A stretch of 64,000 nucleotides of DNA. Origin: Anthoceros angustus. Lineage: Eukaryota; Streptophyta; Anthocerotopsida; Anthocerotales; Anthocerotaceae. Of this stretch, positions 52,201 to 63,800 are shown one piece after another. Position numbers and translations under genes: made by a program. Numbering within the stretch: the stretch's first letter is position 1; the number at the start of each line of letters is the position of its first letter. The DNA is taken from positions 930,001-994,000 of the forward strand of contig MU008182.1 of NCBI GenBank assembly GCA_010909165.1, given 5' to 3'. Below the pieces are notes generated by a model. The model did not search any database. It was not told the origin of the DNA and saw only the letters and a program-made list of their open reading frames with translations.

Positions 52201-55184
52201 CAAATTCATATGGGCACACAACATACCCTGATGTGCCTCTGTCTAAGCTGTTCTCCAGGATCTCAAGGCTGTCTAGGGCAGCACTATCAAGCGCCATATC
52301 AGGTGCCAACATTTCAATGCCCGGGCTTTTACATGCTGAACAGGGAAGGAGACTGAACTGTCCAGATGCTAGCAAATACTTGTCTAGCAGGGCCTGCTGC
52401 AAATAAAAGCAGCACCCTCCAAAAGCTGATACAGCATCTTCTCCACTTGACCCAGAAGTTACCAGATGGAGCAGCACATCTGGCAAAGCTTGCAGACTGT
52501 CTGTAAAAACATCAATGTCTCCATACTTCCCTTGGAGGTTATCACTAGCTATGTTAGCTGAACTATAATTTCTTTTCCTAGATTGCCTTAATTCCCAGAC
52601 GTCTGAATACTTTGAGACCAGATTATGTACACATGTTTTGGCATCCCAGAACTCTGTGCCAGGCATCAATAGACTTATAAGAGGTTTCCGTGTGTGGTCA
52701 CGTAGAGCTCTCTCAGTTGCTTCAGAGAGCAATCCATGAGGTTTGACCAGCTCAACAGGCCTTAGGTCTGCAAGAAGTGATTTCAGCTGTGTCCTTGTCT
52801 CATCATCTGCAAACTGTGATCAAACAAAGCATTCGGTGATGAATAGTATGCACGGGAACATCACTGAGGGGAAATGATGAGATGAGTCACAATCTTACCT
52901 GGCCGAGCAGGAATCGACCGGTTGCAGTGTCCACAGCACAAACTCCAATGTTGGAATTGTTAAACTCTAAGGAGCTTTCCGTGATACTCAAGAGATAAGA
53001 TGTCTCTGAAACAGCTGACGATTCTGTCATGGTTCCTTTGGTGATTATGGCACATATTTCTCGTCGAACAACCTACACAATTGGCGCAGTTCCATCAGGT
53101 CATCAAGATGTCTGTTTCAGGGACATAGACGCTTACTCGACTGCAGATGAGGAAACCAAGAAGAAACACACACCAATCTGGGTTATCCCAAGTTATACCT
53201 TAGAGTACAGGACAGTTCCAGACCCCAAATTGATACTTAGGGGGTGGAACGAAAATTCAACCAAGAAGAGGTACAAGTGACATGCTGCATTAGGCCCACA
53301 TACCTTGTCTTTAGTACCAGTTACCTTCCTACGCTGCTCCAACTGATCGGGTGTTTCTGTTTGTTCAACAACTACGACACGATAGCCCTGCAATTCATGC
53401 CGACAGAGCAATAACGTCAAGCGACACCCAGGGACACTCCATGCAGCAATCATTTCAAACCACACCTTTCAAATCATTTCTGCTTGACCAATTGACCCCT
53501 TTACTTCACCTGCTTGAATCGCCTACTTTGAATCTTTCTATTGACTCAAATAGAAAGATTCAAGCAGGCGAAGTAAAGAGGTCAATTGGTCACAAACCAC
53601 ACCTTTTGCGCCAGTTTCGTCACATTCTCCAGGTAATTCCTCTCTGGGAAACCACAATGGGGTTGTTCTCCCTGGATGAATCATGTCAGAACACACAGTG
53701 AGATCGCCTTTCTGGAGAGAGCTTATTGTCACCAACAATCCTACCAACGCAAGGAGGACATGTGTGTGCAATAACGATTGGGAAAATGATTGACTGCAGA
53801 CCTTCATGTATTGTAAATCAAGCTCTTGTGCTCCGATGTGGGCGTCAACCTCAAACATTTCATAGAACTTTCCCATCTGTGAGAGTTGTTTCACAAAAGT
53901 CAAAAGGAAGAAATATTCGCATAACTTCCACACCAGGACTGGAGATTGATGCAATGGAATACAGTAGAGTTTGACGAAACACTACATCGCAAGCTGATCA
54001 TTCCCATGAAGGATACCTTGAATAGAAGCACCTTGTCCATGTGCATACCCTTGATCTCCCACCATTGGCGCTGAAAGGCACATGCAGTTTAGCAGCAGGA
54101 GCTTCACATACAGAAACGTATGCTGAGCCGTGAAGATTTCAATTTCTACAAAGCAATCCAGGTTTACCTGACCAGCAGGAAGCCCTTTAAGAAATTGAGG
54201 AGGTAGCAGTAGTGTTCCGGGATCATACTCTGGATGACCGGGTTTCCTCCCAGCGGCATCTCGCCTAGACCTGACATAAGATGGTCACAATCAGGGGGTG
54301 TGGTTGCAACAAAATGCTTTCATACACTCCTCAGTGTCTATATCTTACTTCCCAAGGAACTGAAACTTCTCCACGTCACGGCCAGCAAACCGGTCAGCAA
54401 TATCACCCTGAAGGCTCACAGAAAGCTCAGCACGAGGAACCCTCTCTGCAACCAGTCAAATGAGAAACATGAGGTGAAACCGCTCAAAACCACAGAAACT
54501 GACTGAGGGACGGAGAACATACCTACTGCTGGACGCAAACACAAGCATACCTGAACACGAGGGAATAGATTTACGATGACCTTCGCCGCAGCTCGCTGGA
54601 GGGGATTCCTGGCAAACGACACAAGATGGAGTTTGAGCATAATGCCAAAGGCCTACGTGGAGGACATGAGCGTTGCCGGCTACCGCAAACGAAACCTAAA
54701 GAAGCGGAACCTTTGGCGCCGGCGGCAATCCTGGCTTCTGCGATGCTGCAACAATCTTCCTCCGTTTGGGAGGCATCGTTTCGGCATCCACGCCCTGAAT
54801 TCCCCTTCTCAGCTGCGGAGCCCCATCACTTGCACTGATACTACTGGCCAGCCCTTTCCCAAGTGTGGAACAATTAGGGGCAACTTCGCCATCCATCTGG
54901 CCCAGGCATGCGGCTGCCCGCAAGGCCGAGACGCGTCTCCCCGTCCTCCGTCCGGTACAGGTGGCAGCAGGCTGTACATCCCCGAGCGAGACCTTCTCGC
55001 CGGGAGCAGCGACAACAGACATTGCCTGTGCATTCTCTCCATTCCCCGAATCCAACAATGCGACCTTGAACTCTCTGCCGCCTTCAGGCTCGTCCTCCTC
55101 TACGCGTGGCCGCCTCGCTGAACCAATCCCCGCTCCCGCAGGCTTGAGCGCAAAGAAGGACTGAATGTTCCTCTGCTTTCCCAT
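49245..55184 (-). CDS. MSH6: DNA mismatch repair protein MSH6
   Basis: A large minus-strand gene of roughly 20 exons. Exon 1 (from 55184) begins [11 protein letters not shown], a PCNA-interacting PIP box, then a Ser/Ala-rich linker with a basic PPKRRKIV patch. Later exons encode [37 protein letters not shown] and [20 protein letters not shown] (mismatch-binding domain with the Phe-x-Glu type FYEMFE), [32 protein letters not shown], connector and lever regions, then the ATPase: [51 protein letters not shown] and FSTHYHRL. It ends at 49245. MSH6 pairs with MSH2 as MutS-alpha and detects base mismatches and small loops. Sequence in the ATPase region is closer to MSH6 than to the plant paralogue MSH7. 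A Tudor-like domain, common in plant MSH6, was not seen. Confidence 0.92.
53456..53606. repeat. Inverted repeat (hairpin) inside an MSH6 intron, flanked by 14-bp direct repeats
   Basis: From 53485 to 53592 the sequence folds on itself: TGACCAATTGACC near the left end pairs with GGTCAATTGGTCA at the right, and CTTTACTTCRCCTGCTTGAATC pairs over most of the arm. The left arm carries an extra 14 bases (about 53520-53533). CAAACCACACCTTT occurs on both sides (53456-53469 and 53593-53606), like a target-site duplication. It lies in the intron before the [13 protein letters not shown] exon. It could be a small MITE-like foldback. Confidence 0.75.
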
Positions 55185-56004
55185 TTCCAGGTCTTGATAG
55201 GCCCCCGGAATCGGAGAAACAGCAGCAAAGCAAGCCTCGAGCTTGAAGGCTGCAGAGAATTGTCAAGGAAGCCGTGGCAGAACCCCGTGGATTCCACACA
55301 TTCTGCTCCTTACACCCATTTCCAGCATTTTCGATAGAACCTCACCACACCTCACTGGACTTGACATTGACAGAACATCCCTTCCTCCAAGTACGCAGAC
55401 ACTCGCTTGCACATTTGGTTGCCATCGCATGATTCGCGTACATAGAGCAGAAAACAAATCGCTGGCACGCATCCGATGTTCATTCCCGTTTCCCGCCAAA
55501 ATCTCTATCGGGGTTAGGGCCGTGGGTTATCACGGGCGAACTCAGGTTCCATCAGCCCGGCCCAGAAGGGCCGACAGGGATTAGCGCCGTTGAGCGTGTG
55601 ACAGAAAAATGGCTGTCAGTGATACGATCTCGCTGAATGCGGGAAGAAGGAGATAGATCGTACACATCTCTCTACACAGTTGCTGAGTTGTCCAATCTGT
55701 TGAGTGAATTTCCTACTTGTCGCGCCATCCTCTCTCGAACAGAGCACACTTGCGAAGAGGGCATTCCAATCGGTTTATTGGCTTTAGGTGGGCTCAATTC
55801 AGACGCTCTTGAATATGTCTGTGGGCGGTGGTTGAGTTGGTGGATTGCTCAGTTTTTCCTCTTGGAGAGTGGACCTGCGCATACTGCATCTGATATTCTA
55901 GGGTGGGATTTAGAACTGTGTCTTCTTGTAGGTGACGGATTTGGGTTGTGGGTTGCCTTGAGGCAAAGGATCCACTCTGAAGATTCAGGTTTGCGGAAGG
56001 GAAA
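55185..56004. promoter_or_regulatory. Divergent upstream region of MSH6 and ACX4
   Basis: About 0.8 kb between two divergent starts. It should contain both promoters and possibly a 5' UTR intron of ACX4. No other gene recognised. Confidence 0.45.
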
Positions 56005-58345
56005 ATGGGGTCCGATTATGTCAGGGGCTTGGAGCGGCTGGCTAAGATTGGCAAGCAGCTGCAGCCAGAGGCAGCACCATCTGAGCACGGTGAGGTTGGG
56101 GTTGAATGGATATTCCCGCTGTCAAGGTGGCATATATTGAATGGCTGCTGAGTCTGTGGAGGTGAAGGACATGTGACGGGTGTGTTTCCAGTGTTTGCAG
56201 GTTCCGGTTTGCAATTGCACCAAACATTGGGCATCGGCCAGCCTGGCTTGGATGTTGCCCTGGCATTCCCACAAGCAACTCCGGCATCCAAGTTTCCTCC
56301 TCTTGGTACAGTTTCCTCCTCTTGATGTCCTTCGAATGCTCGAGGGGGACAGCTTTGGGTGGTCCGTACTCATCACACATCGTCACGGTGCAGCGGCGGA
56401 CTACTTTGCGTTTGATGACCTCCTGACCCCGGAAGAACAGGATCTAAGGAAACGTGTGAGGGCACTGATGGAGAAGGACATAGCCCCAATTGTGGCTGGG
56501 GTAAGTGTTGTCACGGATATTAGCAATACTCGCACATCTTGTACCTGTTCCTTCCTGCTCTTCAACATTTAACTGGAGCTCTTCCCTTGTTAGTATTGGG
56601 AACGAGCGGAATTTCCATTCGAGGTCATCCCCAAGCTGGCTACCCTCAAGGTCGCTGGAGGAACGATTCAGGTGTGTATCAAGCAGGCTTTCCTGGTCGA
56701 CAAGGTGATGCACATGATAGCATGCACTAAGCAGCACTGTCTCCTGATTCCACGCAGGGCTATGGATGTCCAGGCCTGTCGGTGGTAGCAAGTGCCGTTG
56801 TCGTAATGGAGACGGCGAGAGTTGATGCCAGCTGCTCCACGTTCCTAATGGTGCACACATGCTTGGCCATGCTGACAATAGGTATGGCCATCAGAGTCGC
56901 CACCGTTTCAAAACCAGTCCTTTGTCTGTCACTGAAGGAAGAAATCTAAGTCCTCCTCTTTCAGGAATGCTGGGAAGTGAGGAGCAGAAACAAAAGTATC
57001 TCCCTACAATGGCACGGTTGGAAGAAATTGGGTGCTGGGTATGACGCTCGTCTTTCTTGGAGCACAAGTATGCCACCCAACCTTCCTTCCCTGCGCATGT
57101 GAAACCCTCGTGTGTTCTCTTGCAGGCTTTGACAGAGCCTGACTACGGGAGTGATGCCAGCTCTCTCAGCACTACAGCAACCAAGGTAGACAAAAAACCA
57201 TGTCACAGCAGTCCCCATGTCCTCACCTTCTCCCCCTTTACCGACTTATATCTTTGCGCTGCTTCAGGTGGAAGGAGGCTGGATCCTGAATGGGCAGAAG
57301 CGGTGGATTGGAAACAGCACCTTTGCCGACGTGTCTGTTGTCTTCGCTCGAAACACTGCCACTAACCAGATCAACGGGTGAGTCAACAACCTTGTAGGGA
57401 CAGTGCACAAGCTTGAGAACGATGTTGTCGCATCCCACTTCCCCGGAAGCACAAGCACCGATGTCCTCATCATGGCTGGCAGGTTCATTGTGAAGAAGGG
57501 AACAGCTGGCTACCGTGCCACCAAGATCGAGAACAAAATAGGACTAAGGATTGTGCAGAACGGGGACATCTTGCTGAAGGGTGTCTTCGTCCCAGACCAA
57601 GACCGCATCCCGGGAATTAACGCATTTCAGGACACCGCCAAGGTCAGTCAGTGCTCACATCCACATACCATCTCCTTTCGGCCATAACATCTGAAGAGAA
57701 TCTGATGGGTTTTTGTGCCAGGTCCTTGCAGTGTCACGCATCATGGTGGCCTGGCAGCCCATTGGAGTGACCGTGGGTGTGTACGACGTATGCCACAGGT
57801 ACCTGCAGGAGAGGAAACAGTTCGGAGCTCCTCTGGCATCCTTGCAGATAGTCCAGGAGAAGCTGGTGCGCATGCTGGGCAACATCCAGGCCATGACGCT
57901 GGTGGGCTGGCGTCTGTGCAAGATCTACGAGGCTGGGAAGATGACTCCCGGGCAGGCCAGCCTTGCCAAGGTGGGTAGCTTTGCTGCCTGCAATCCCGTC
58001 TGTGTGCTGTTCTCTGTTTGAGCATGCTCTGATGTGAGAATGCCACAGGCCTGGAACACTCTCCGAGCCAGGGAGACTGTGGCGCTAGGGCGTGAGCTGC
58101 TGGGCGGGAATGGAATCCTAGCCGACTTCCATGTTGCCAAGGTAAATGCTTCTAGAAGCTTCAAGGGTTGGTGGATGCCGCTCCTCATGCCCACGTTATC
58201 AGATCGTGACGCTGGGCGCTTGCAGGCGTTTTGTGATCTGGAGCCCATTTACACTTACGAAGGCACGTACGAGGTGAACGCGCTGGTGACCGGACGGGAG
58301 GTGACCGGCACCGCCAGTTTTAAGCCGCCGACCAAAAGGAGTTAA
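56005..58345 (+). CDS. ACX4: Peroxisomal short-chain acyl-CoA oxidase (ACX4-like)
   Basis: About 12 exons on the plus strand, roughly 450 residues, starting [20 protein letters not shown]. Conserved pieces in order: [70 protein letters not shown] (FAD contact), [59 protein letters not shown] and the catalytic-base region [15 protein letters not shown]4 oxidises C4-C8 acyl-CoAs in peroxisomal beta-oxidation. The family's C-terminal SRL peroxisomal signal is not seen: the frame ends [17 protein letters not shown]. It is divergent from MSH6 and converges with the membrane-protein gene. Confidence 0.92.
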
Positions 58346-58617
58346 ATTGAACGAGCGGAATCTGGACTAGGTACACAAAACCACCTAGTTGCTACAATAT
58401 GGTTACTGCCATCTGTAACAAAAAACAAGTTGGTACTGTTGTTACAATGTAGGTACAGCCACCAGTTGCATGTGACTTCAAATAAGAGTTTCCGATGGAT
58501 ACAAGATAGAGCGCCTTTCTAGTTAGTACTGGAATACATAATGCCGATTGCAGTTCATGGTACAGTTTGGCAACAGAGCTTTCAAATAGCCTTCAGACCT
58601 TTCAGATGGCATAGCCT

Positions 58618-60321
58618 TCAAGTGGTGGTCCTAACCAGCTTCAACCTCTCTCGCAAGCTTTGTTTAACTTTTGCAAGCAGGAGGCAAATAATGAAACATA
58701 CTAAATGGAATAGAGAGAGAGCTAAATACCTGCAGCAGCAGAGCAGACAGCGGAATGCTTAGCTCAGAAGATACAAGAGCCTGCTAGAGGAAGTTATGGA
58801 CAAGTATGAACTGCAACAGGCACGTACCAGGCGGGGGCATAGGGTGTTGAGAGACTGAGAAATGGATAGGGCCACCTGTAGTCAAGTCGACACCACCCCA
58901 ATATGAGCATGTGAAGATGGCAGATTGTCGAAGGTGAGCGATAAGTTCCACAGAAGGAAAAGGGTGGTAAGCTTACCCTGTGGAGGAGCCTGAAAAATGG
59001 AGAAACCACTGAAAGGAAATATATGCAACACTCCACATGACCATATATGCTCCACGAAACCATGGGAAGCGCTGGACAATGAGGTTGGACTTGATCAGTA
59101 TCATGTTCTAGGTGCTGTTCAGTGAGGCAAGGTATGTGAATTTCAAGAGATGGGGCTTAGAGCTACCATGTCGTTAAGGAGGAGTTCAATGACAAAAAAC
59201 AAGGCATTCACTGCATGCATGTTTATGTCCACCTGCACAACCATTTTCAACAAGAGATTTGTGAGACATGATCCAAAGTGATGAGAAGGGTTCGGACTGT
59301 GATTAGACAACAGCACTTACAAAATCATGCTGAAAATCACGTGGAAGAACGAAGGGAACCAACAGAAGCCAGTACACGCTGTCAGTTAATAGCACGGCTG
59401 GGCCTAGGACCTGCAAACAATGGCGAGAGTCACACATCTGTGTGCATTTACGAGTTGCAAATGAAAGCATTTCGAGCCTTCCAAAATGTTGAGACCTGGA
59501 ACAGCACTTGCAAAGCGTAGCTCCAAAATCCTCCGCGGGTTCTGCTACCACCTTCAGGTAGGCTGTACCAGCGATGAGCTTCCTGGCTTGCATCTCGAAA
59601 GCTTGCATTCTCCGCCTCCTTCCCCGGTAAAAGCGAATCGCCCTCTGCTAGGTTCAACTCCTTGGATTCAGGAGCAATTTCGGTCTCAGGTATCCGTTGC
59701 AGAACGTTTGCTGCACTGGTACCCGCTGCCAGCTACCCATGGCATTCCCGAATGGCCAAACAGACTCAGAACGCAGTGCTGGTGCAAAAGACTGTTGATG
59801 GACTGCTCATCAGCAGAAAGAGACCTACTAACAACCATCATAAAAAAAGTTGAAGTGGACACACCCCGAAATAAACAGCCAGCAGCGTGAATGTCCATCT
59901 GCAAAACAGCCAACAACGAAGAAGTGTCATTCAATGGAGGTCCCAAGGCTCAACACACGAAGATCCTCCAAGAAGTGCAGCACATTCCTTACTGTGTGTA
60001 GTAATAGTAAGTTAGACTGGGCCCCAAGTGAATCAAATTGTACAGCTGAAAGGGCACTAAGTAGAGAAACGCGAAAGAACGAAAGGCAAGGAGCCAGCCC
60101 GGATGAATCCAACCACCCCCTGCAGTCCACACTTCATCCGAAAACACAATCCCATCCGCCGCAATAATAGAGCGAGCTGCTGGCCTCCCACCAGCACGTG
60201 CCTTGGCACCTTTGGCACGCCCTTCATACTTGAAGACAACAATGAAGCTAGACACTAAGAAGCCAAGCACAACCAAGAAGCAGGAGAAGACAGGCCATAT
60301 ATCCCACAACGCCGAGGTCAT
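58618..60321 (-). CDS. Plant multi-pass transmembrane protein (At1g10660/At3g27770-like family)
   Basis: A multi-exon minus-strand gene. Exon 1 (60321 to about 59998) encodes MTSALWDIWPVFSCFLVVLG, a first membrane helix, and GWIHPGWLLAFRSFAFLYLV ending LTYYYYTQ; the next small exon (about 59903) gives WTFTLLAVYFG. A hydrophilic loop (AESKEL-like, about 59700-59525) is followed by VLLTDSVYWLLLVPFVLPRD (near 59380), MHAVNALFFVIELLLNDM (near 59200), RFPWFRGAYMVMWSVAYISF (near 59050), WPYPFLSLSTPYAPAWY (near 58860) and YLALSLFHLVCFIICLLLAK (near 58710), ending at 58618. The order matches a plant-specific family of unknown function with six or more helices. Exon limits are approximate. Confidence 0.8.
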
Positions 60322-61872
60322 CTTCCACCCAAGATCCCTCCGCTAACTGGGTGGAAGCAATGACACGCAACTCACTCTAGGGCACGTCCCGCGGACAGTT
60401 GGAGGACTTCCCCAGATCCCAACCAACACCCACTTGTTTACTCAATTTCTTGGTTCCCCACCAATGCTTCACTGCTCACCATACTACTCCCATCATTCCT
60501 CCGCCAGCCAGCCAAACTTCATATCCTCCTCCTCCCAGCTCTGCCCACCGAAGGTATCTTATCCAGACTAGGAATCGGGCCTGGATCCTCGCAAATTGGA
60601 CTGGCCGCAGGCGGGCTCTGACTGCATGCCCAGTGTCGTGGCATCGTGGGCAGCTTCTGCGTGTCTTTCATAACGAGGTTGCGAATGGAGGAAAAAAGAT
60701 AGAATATGGCGTCCAATTTTCCAAAAGGTAAAGGACTGGTAACCACAAAAAGATGCCAAACCAAAACAACCAGTCTAAGTTGGAGATAAGTGGATAAATG
60801 TTTGATCAGTTTTACATAAACGATAGGCATTCTAATCTAGTGCTAATAAATCTTGCAATAGAATATGCATAAAATTCAAAGGAGAGAAGAAGATCGTGGA
60901 AGCAAATCGAACAAAGTTGTCATCCTTGGGTGGGGGGAAAAAGAAGACTTTATTATAAAAAAGAGATGGAAAAAAACTCATCCACCCCAAAAACAAAGGG
61001 GGAAAACCCAACGAAAGGGTACCATGCCAAAGGGACTAGCCCATGATCACGCATTTCAAAACTACCAATTGTAGTGCTTGTGATGATCCGTCCCGTGAGT
61101 TACAACTACGGGAATCCTTCCCAGACCTACCCTTTTGTTTTTGCACAAAGCATACCTTCCTCTATCGATTACTCTCGAGAAGAAAACTTCAAGAGGGGCT
61201 GCCATTTCTGGACCAGACCACAAGAGTTGGAGAGGATGGTTCATCAATGGGTTATTAGGTATCCATTGCTCTTGAGAAGAAAACTTTGGAGTACCATTTT
61301 CTGGACCACAAAAAGTGCGGGGATGCTTCTTAAAAAACTCCGACGGCAAGTAAACCACACCATATGAAAGGGAACGGGTAGGTGCTTTTCGATCGAACTT
61401 TCAGACAGCATAGCATTCTAAGTTCTAACTAGTACACCAGGGAACTTCTTCGAACTGTTGTAGTCTACCTACGCGACATAGTAAGACCTGAGAGAGAAGG
61501 TGGTGGGGTCCACCACGGACGAATTGAGAGACCGGGTTGTGCACCAGCCCGGACAAACTTGAGAGACCGGGTTGTGCAGCATCCCGGACAAACTTGAGAG
61601 ACCGGGTTGTGCACCACCGTGGCCGCAAGGAGAGCAATGGGCACAGTCCGCTTGTCCCATTCTGCTCGGGAAGAGCAACGGCGTTTGTTCGTGTCCGCGG
61701 GGATCGCCGAAGGTGACCAGCCGCCTGGCTTGCCTCGCGCTCCACACTAGCGCCCGATCTGGGATGCGGGCAGATAGAATTCATTGCTTGCCGGCTGCTG
61801 CTGTGTGGATGAGTCCGGGGGTCCGCTTCCAGGCTCGGGTTCTGCGCTGCGCCGAGGCGCAGGGAGTACGCG
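60322..61872. other. Divergent intergenic region between the membrane protein and MATE genes
   Basis: About 1.5 kb. Near 61167-61216 and 61263-61315 there are two imperfect copies of a stretch containing CGAGAAGAAAACTT (second: TGAGAAGAAAACTT) and CCATTTCTGGACCA, probably a degraded repeat. A distinct 35-bp tandem repeat is listed separately. No gene seen. Both ends serve as promoters. Confidence 0.45.
61524..61620. repeat. 35-bp tandem repeat, three copies, upstream of the MATE gene
   Basis: Units start TTGAGAGACCGGGTTGTGCA at 61524, 61559 and 61594, followed by CCAGCCCGGACAAAC-like ends. They differ at few positions. The array lies about 250 bases upstream of the MATE start codon. Confidence 0.85.
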
Positions 61873-63330
61873 ATGGACTCCAAGCTGGAGCAGAGCACGC
61901 TGAGCAGCAGCGGCAAGGGAAGTGGACTGGAAGCAGCGCTCCTGGAGGCGCAGGATTTGGATGAAGGGCCGGCGTCCTTGCTGGAGGAGGCGAGGAAGAA
62001 CATGGCCCTGGCAGTCCCGGTGGCGCTCATGGGGATCGTGAATTACACGCTCTTCAGTGTTTCGGTGGCCTTCGTCGGGCGGCTCGGGGCTCTGAGGTTC
62101 GCGGCGGCCGCCATGGCGTCCAGCTTCGCGAATGTGTTCGGGTACGCCATTCTCGACGGGCTGTCGGCCGGGATGGAGACATTCGGGGGGCAGGCGTACG
62201 GGGCCGGGCAGAACAGGATGCTGGGAGTGGTTTTGCAGCGGGGGATTTTGGTTTTGCTCGTGGCGTGCTTGCCGATTTCCGTGCTGTTCAATCTGGCTTC
62301 TCCGATTTTGCTGGCCCTAGGGCAGGATCCGGAGATCGTGCAGCTGGCGTCGCAGTACGTGCTGGTGCTGCTGCCGGGCCTGTTTGTGGCGGCGGGTCTG
62401 TCGCCGGTGCAGAAGTTTCTGGAAGTGCAGGGAGTGATGGTGCCGATGGCGATGAGTGCGTGCTGCGTGCTGTTGCTGAGCGTGCCTGTGAATTACATGT
62501 GGGTGTATGCGCTGGAGCTAGGGTTTCTCGGGGCCGGGGCTGCGTTTAGTACTGCGACCTGTATGAATCTGGGGTTTCTGTTGCTGTATTTGCAGTCTGA
62601 GAGTACGGGGATTTTGGAGAGGGCGTGGCTTGGGTGGAGTAGGGATGCGTTTCGGGACTGGGTGCCTTTTCTGAAGCTTGCGGTTCCTGCCATGGCTATG
62701 AATTGTTTCGAGTGGTGGTTTTTCGAGGTGCTGTTGGTTATGTCTGGCTTGTTGCCTGATCCGCAGATCAGCTTGTCCGCCATGAACATAACCTACCAGA
62801 CGGCTGGGGTGTGCTACATGGTGCAAATAGGGCTCAGCACGGCTGCCAGCGTCCGAGTCAGTAACGAGCTGGGTGCCCAGAGGCCTGCCAGGGCGCGGAG
62901 GGCTGTGGTGGCAGCTCTGTGCAATGCGTTGCTCACTAGTGGAGTCTTGTCCATCGTGCTGCTGCTGTTCCGACGTAAGTGGGCCTTGATTTTCACCACC
63001 TCGGATGAGGTGGAGGTGGTGTCCTTGGTGGGTTTGCTCATCCCCTTGATCGTGGCATGCCAGCCCATCTTCTGCATGAGCACGGTTTTGTCTGGGATTT
63101 TGAGAGGGTCTGGGCAGCAGCTGGCAGGTTCCCTCGTCAACGGGCTCACCTTTTGGGCAGTGGCTCTGCCCCTTTCCTACTACCTTGCGTTCCGTGAAGG
63201 ACATGGCTTGCAAGGCCTGTGGTGGGGAGTCATGGCTGGGTCCGGGTCCCAAGCGGTCATGAACGCCGGCCTTGTCTGGAGAACTGACTGGTCTGATCAG
63301 GCAGACAAGGCCTTCGAGCGAGTTAGCTGA
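61873..63330 (+). CDS. MATE-family efflux transporter (DETOXIFICATION type)
   Basis: Intronless 485-residue frame from an ATG. About 40 hydrophilic residues precede twelve predicted membrane helices. Family landmarks: PVALMGIVNYTLFSVSVAFV in helix 1, GMETFGGQAYGAGQ after helix 2, VNYMWVYALELGFLGAGAAF, MNCFEWWFFEVLLVMSGLLP, and GLSTAASVRVSNELGAQRP in the second half, all typical of plant MATE proteins. These exchange protons or sodium for organic cations, flavonoids or organic acids at the plasma or vacuolar membrane; substrate cannot be predicted. Length is normal for the family. The GC-rich codon use resembles that of the LHCII gene. Intronless structure is less common among plant MATE genes. 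Confidence 0.93.
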   Translation: MDSKLEQSTLSSSGKGSGLEAALLEAQDLDEGPASLLEEARKNMALAVPVALMGIVNYTLFSVSVAFVGRLGALRFAAAAMASSFANVFGYAILDGLSAGMETFGGQAYGAGQNRMLGVVLQRGILVLLVACLPISVLFNLASPILLALGQDPEIVQLASQYVLVLLPGLFVAAGLSPVQKFLEVQGVMVPMAMSACCVLLLSVPVNYMWVYALELGFLGAGAAFSTATCMNLGFLLLYLQSESTGILERAWLGWSRDAFRDWVPFLKLAVPAMAMNCFEWWFFEVLLVMSGLLPDPQISLSAMNITYQTAGVCYMVQIGLSTAASVRVSNELGAQRPARARRAVVAALCNALLTSGVLSIVLLLFRRKWALIFTTSDEVEVVSLVGLLIPLIVACQPIFCMSTVLSGILRGSGQQLAGSLVNGLTFWAVALPLSYYLAFREGHGLQGLWWGVMAGSGSQAVMNAGLVWRTDWSDQADKAFERVS

Positions 63331-63609
63331 ATTCCTGCCTTTTACTAGCAGCTGCCTCAATTTTTTGCTTGTTTCCATAACTTGGAACAAGCACAAGCAA
63401 GCTTAGCTTCACGAACTCCTCTGCTATCTCGTGCGACGTGCTTGCAAAGAGAGCTCTGACGTGCATCCAGTGTTGGGCAGTACTAGTGCGCGGGAGCATT
63501 TTGAGGGCGTAAGACATCGGATTGGATCGGAGGGGAGCCGTGGACATGCTTCCGGAGCGTGCAGGAGAGCGGTGCTTGCGTGGCTTGTTCTTCTGGTGGG
63601 TGCAAGCAG

Positions 63610-63800
63610 AGAAGCTCATCCGGAGCTCGGTGGCAGCGTATATGTTCGACATCAAGATATATGCTGAGGCATCTTGCTTGTCTAGCTTCACTGGTGCATC
63701 GACAGCGTGACGTCCCACTTCCACATTGGTCCACTTTCTACAAGAACCCAGGAGAGTGTGCCACACTGCAGCATCAGGCCTTACAGGCATTGTCTCATAA
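63610..63800 (-). pseudogene. Relic of an A-D type PPR E-domain
   Basis: On the minus strand the peptide PDAAVWHTLLGSCRKWTNVE and then ASAYILMSNIYA matches the E1 region of genes A-D (A has AAVWHTLLGGCRKWSNVVVG). The frame runs on without any PPR or DYW sequence on either side, so it is an isolated fragment about 50 kb from the cluster. Confidence 0.65.

Noticed and set aside
53538-53954. Apparent continuous coding stretch in MSH6 reading through the hairpin
   Set aside because: Real MSH6 exons ([11 protein letters not shown] and [12 protein letters not shown]) are separated by GT-AG introns and the hairpin is intronic.
62518-63396. 292-codon frame antisense to the MATE gene
   Set aside because: Shadow of a GC-rich membrane-protein gene; no independent features.
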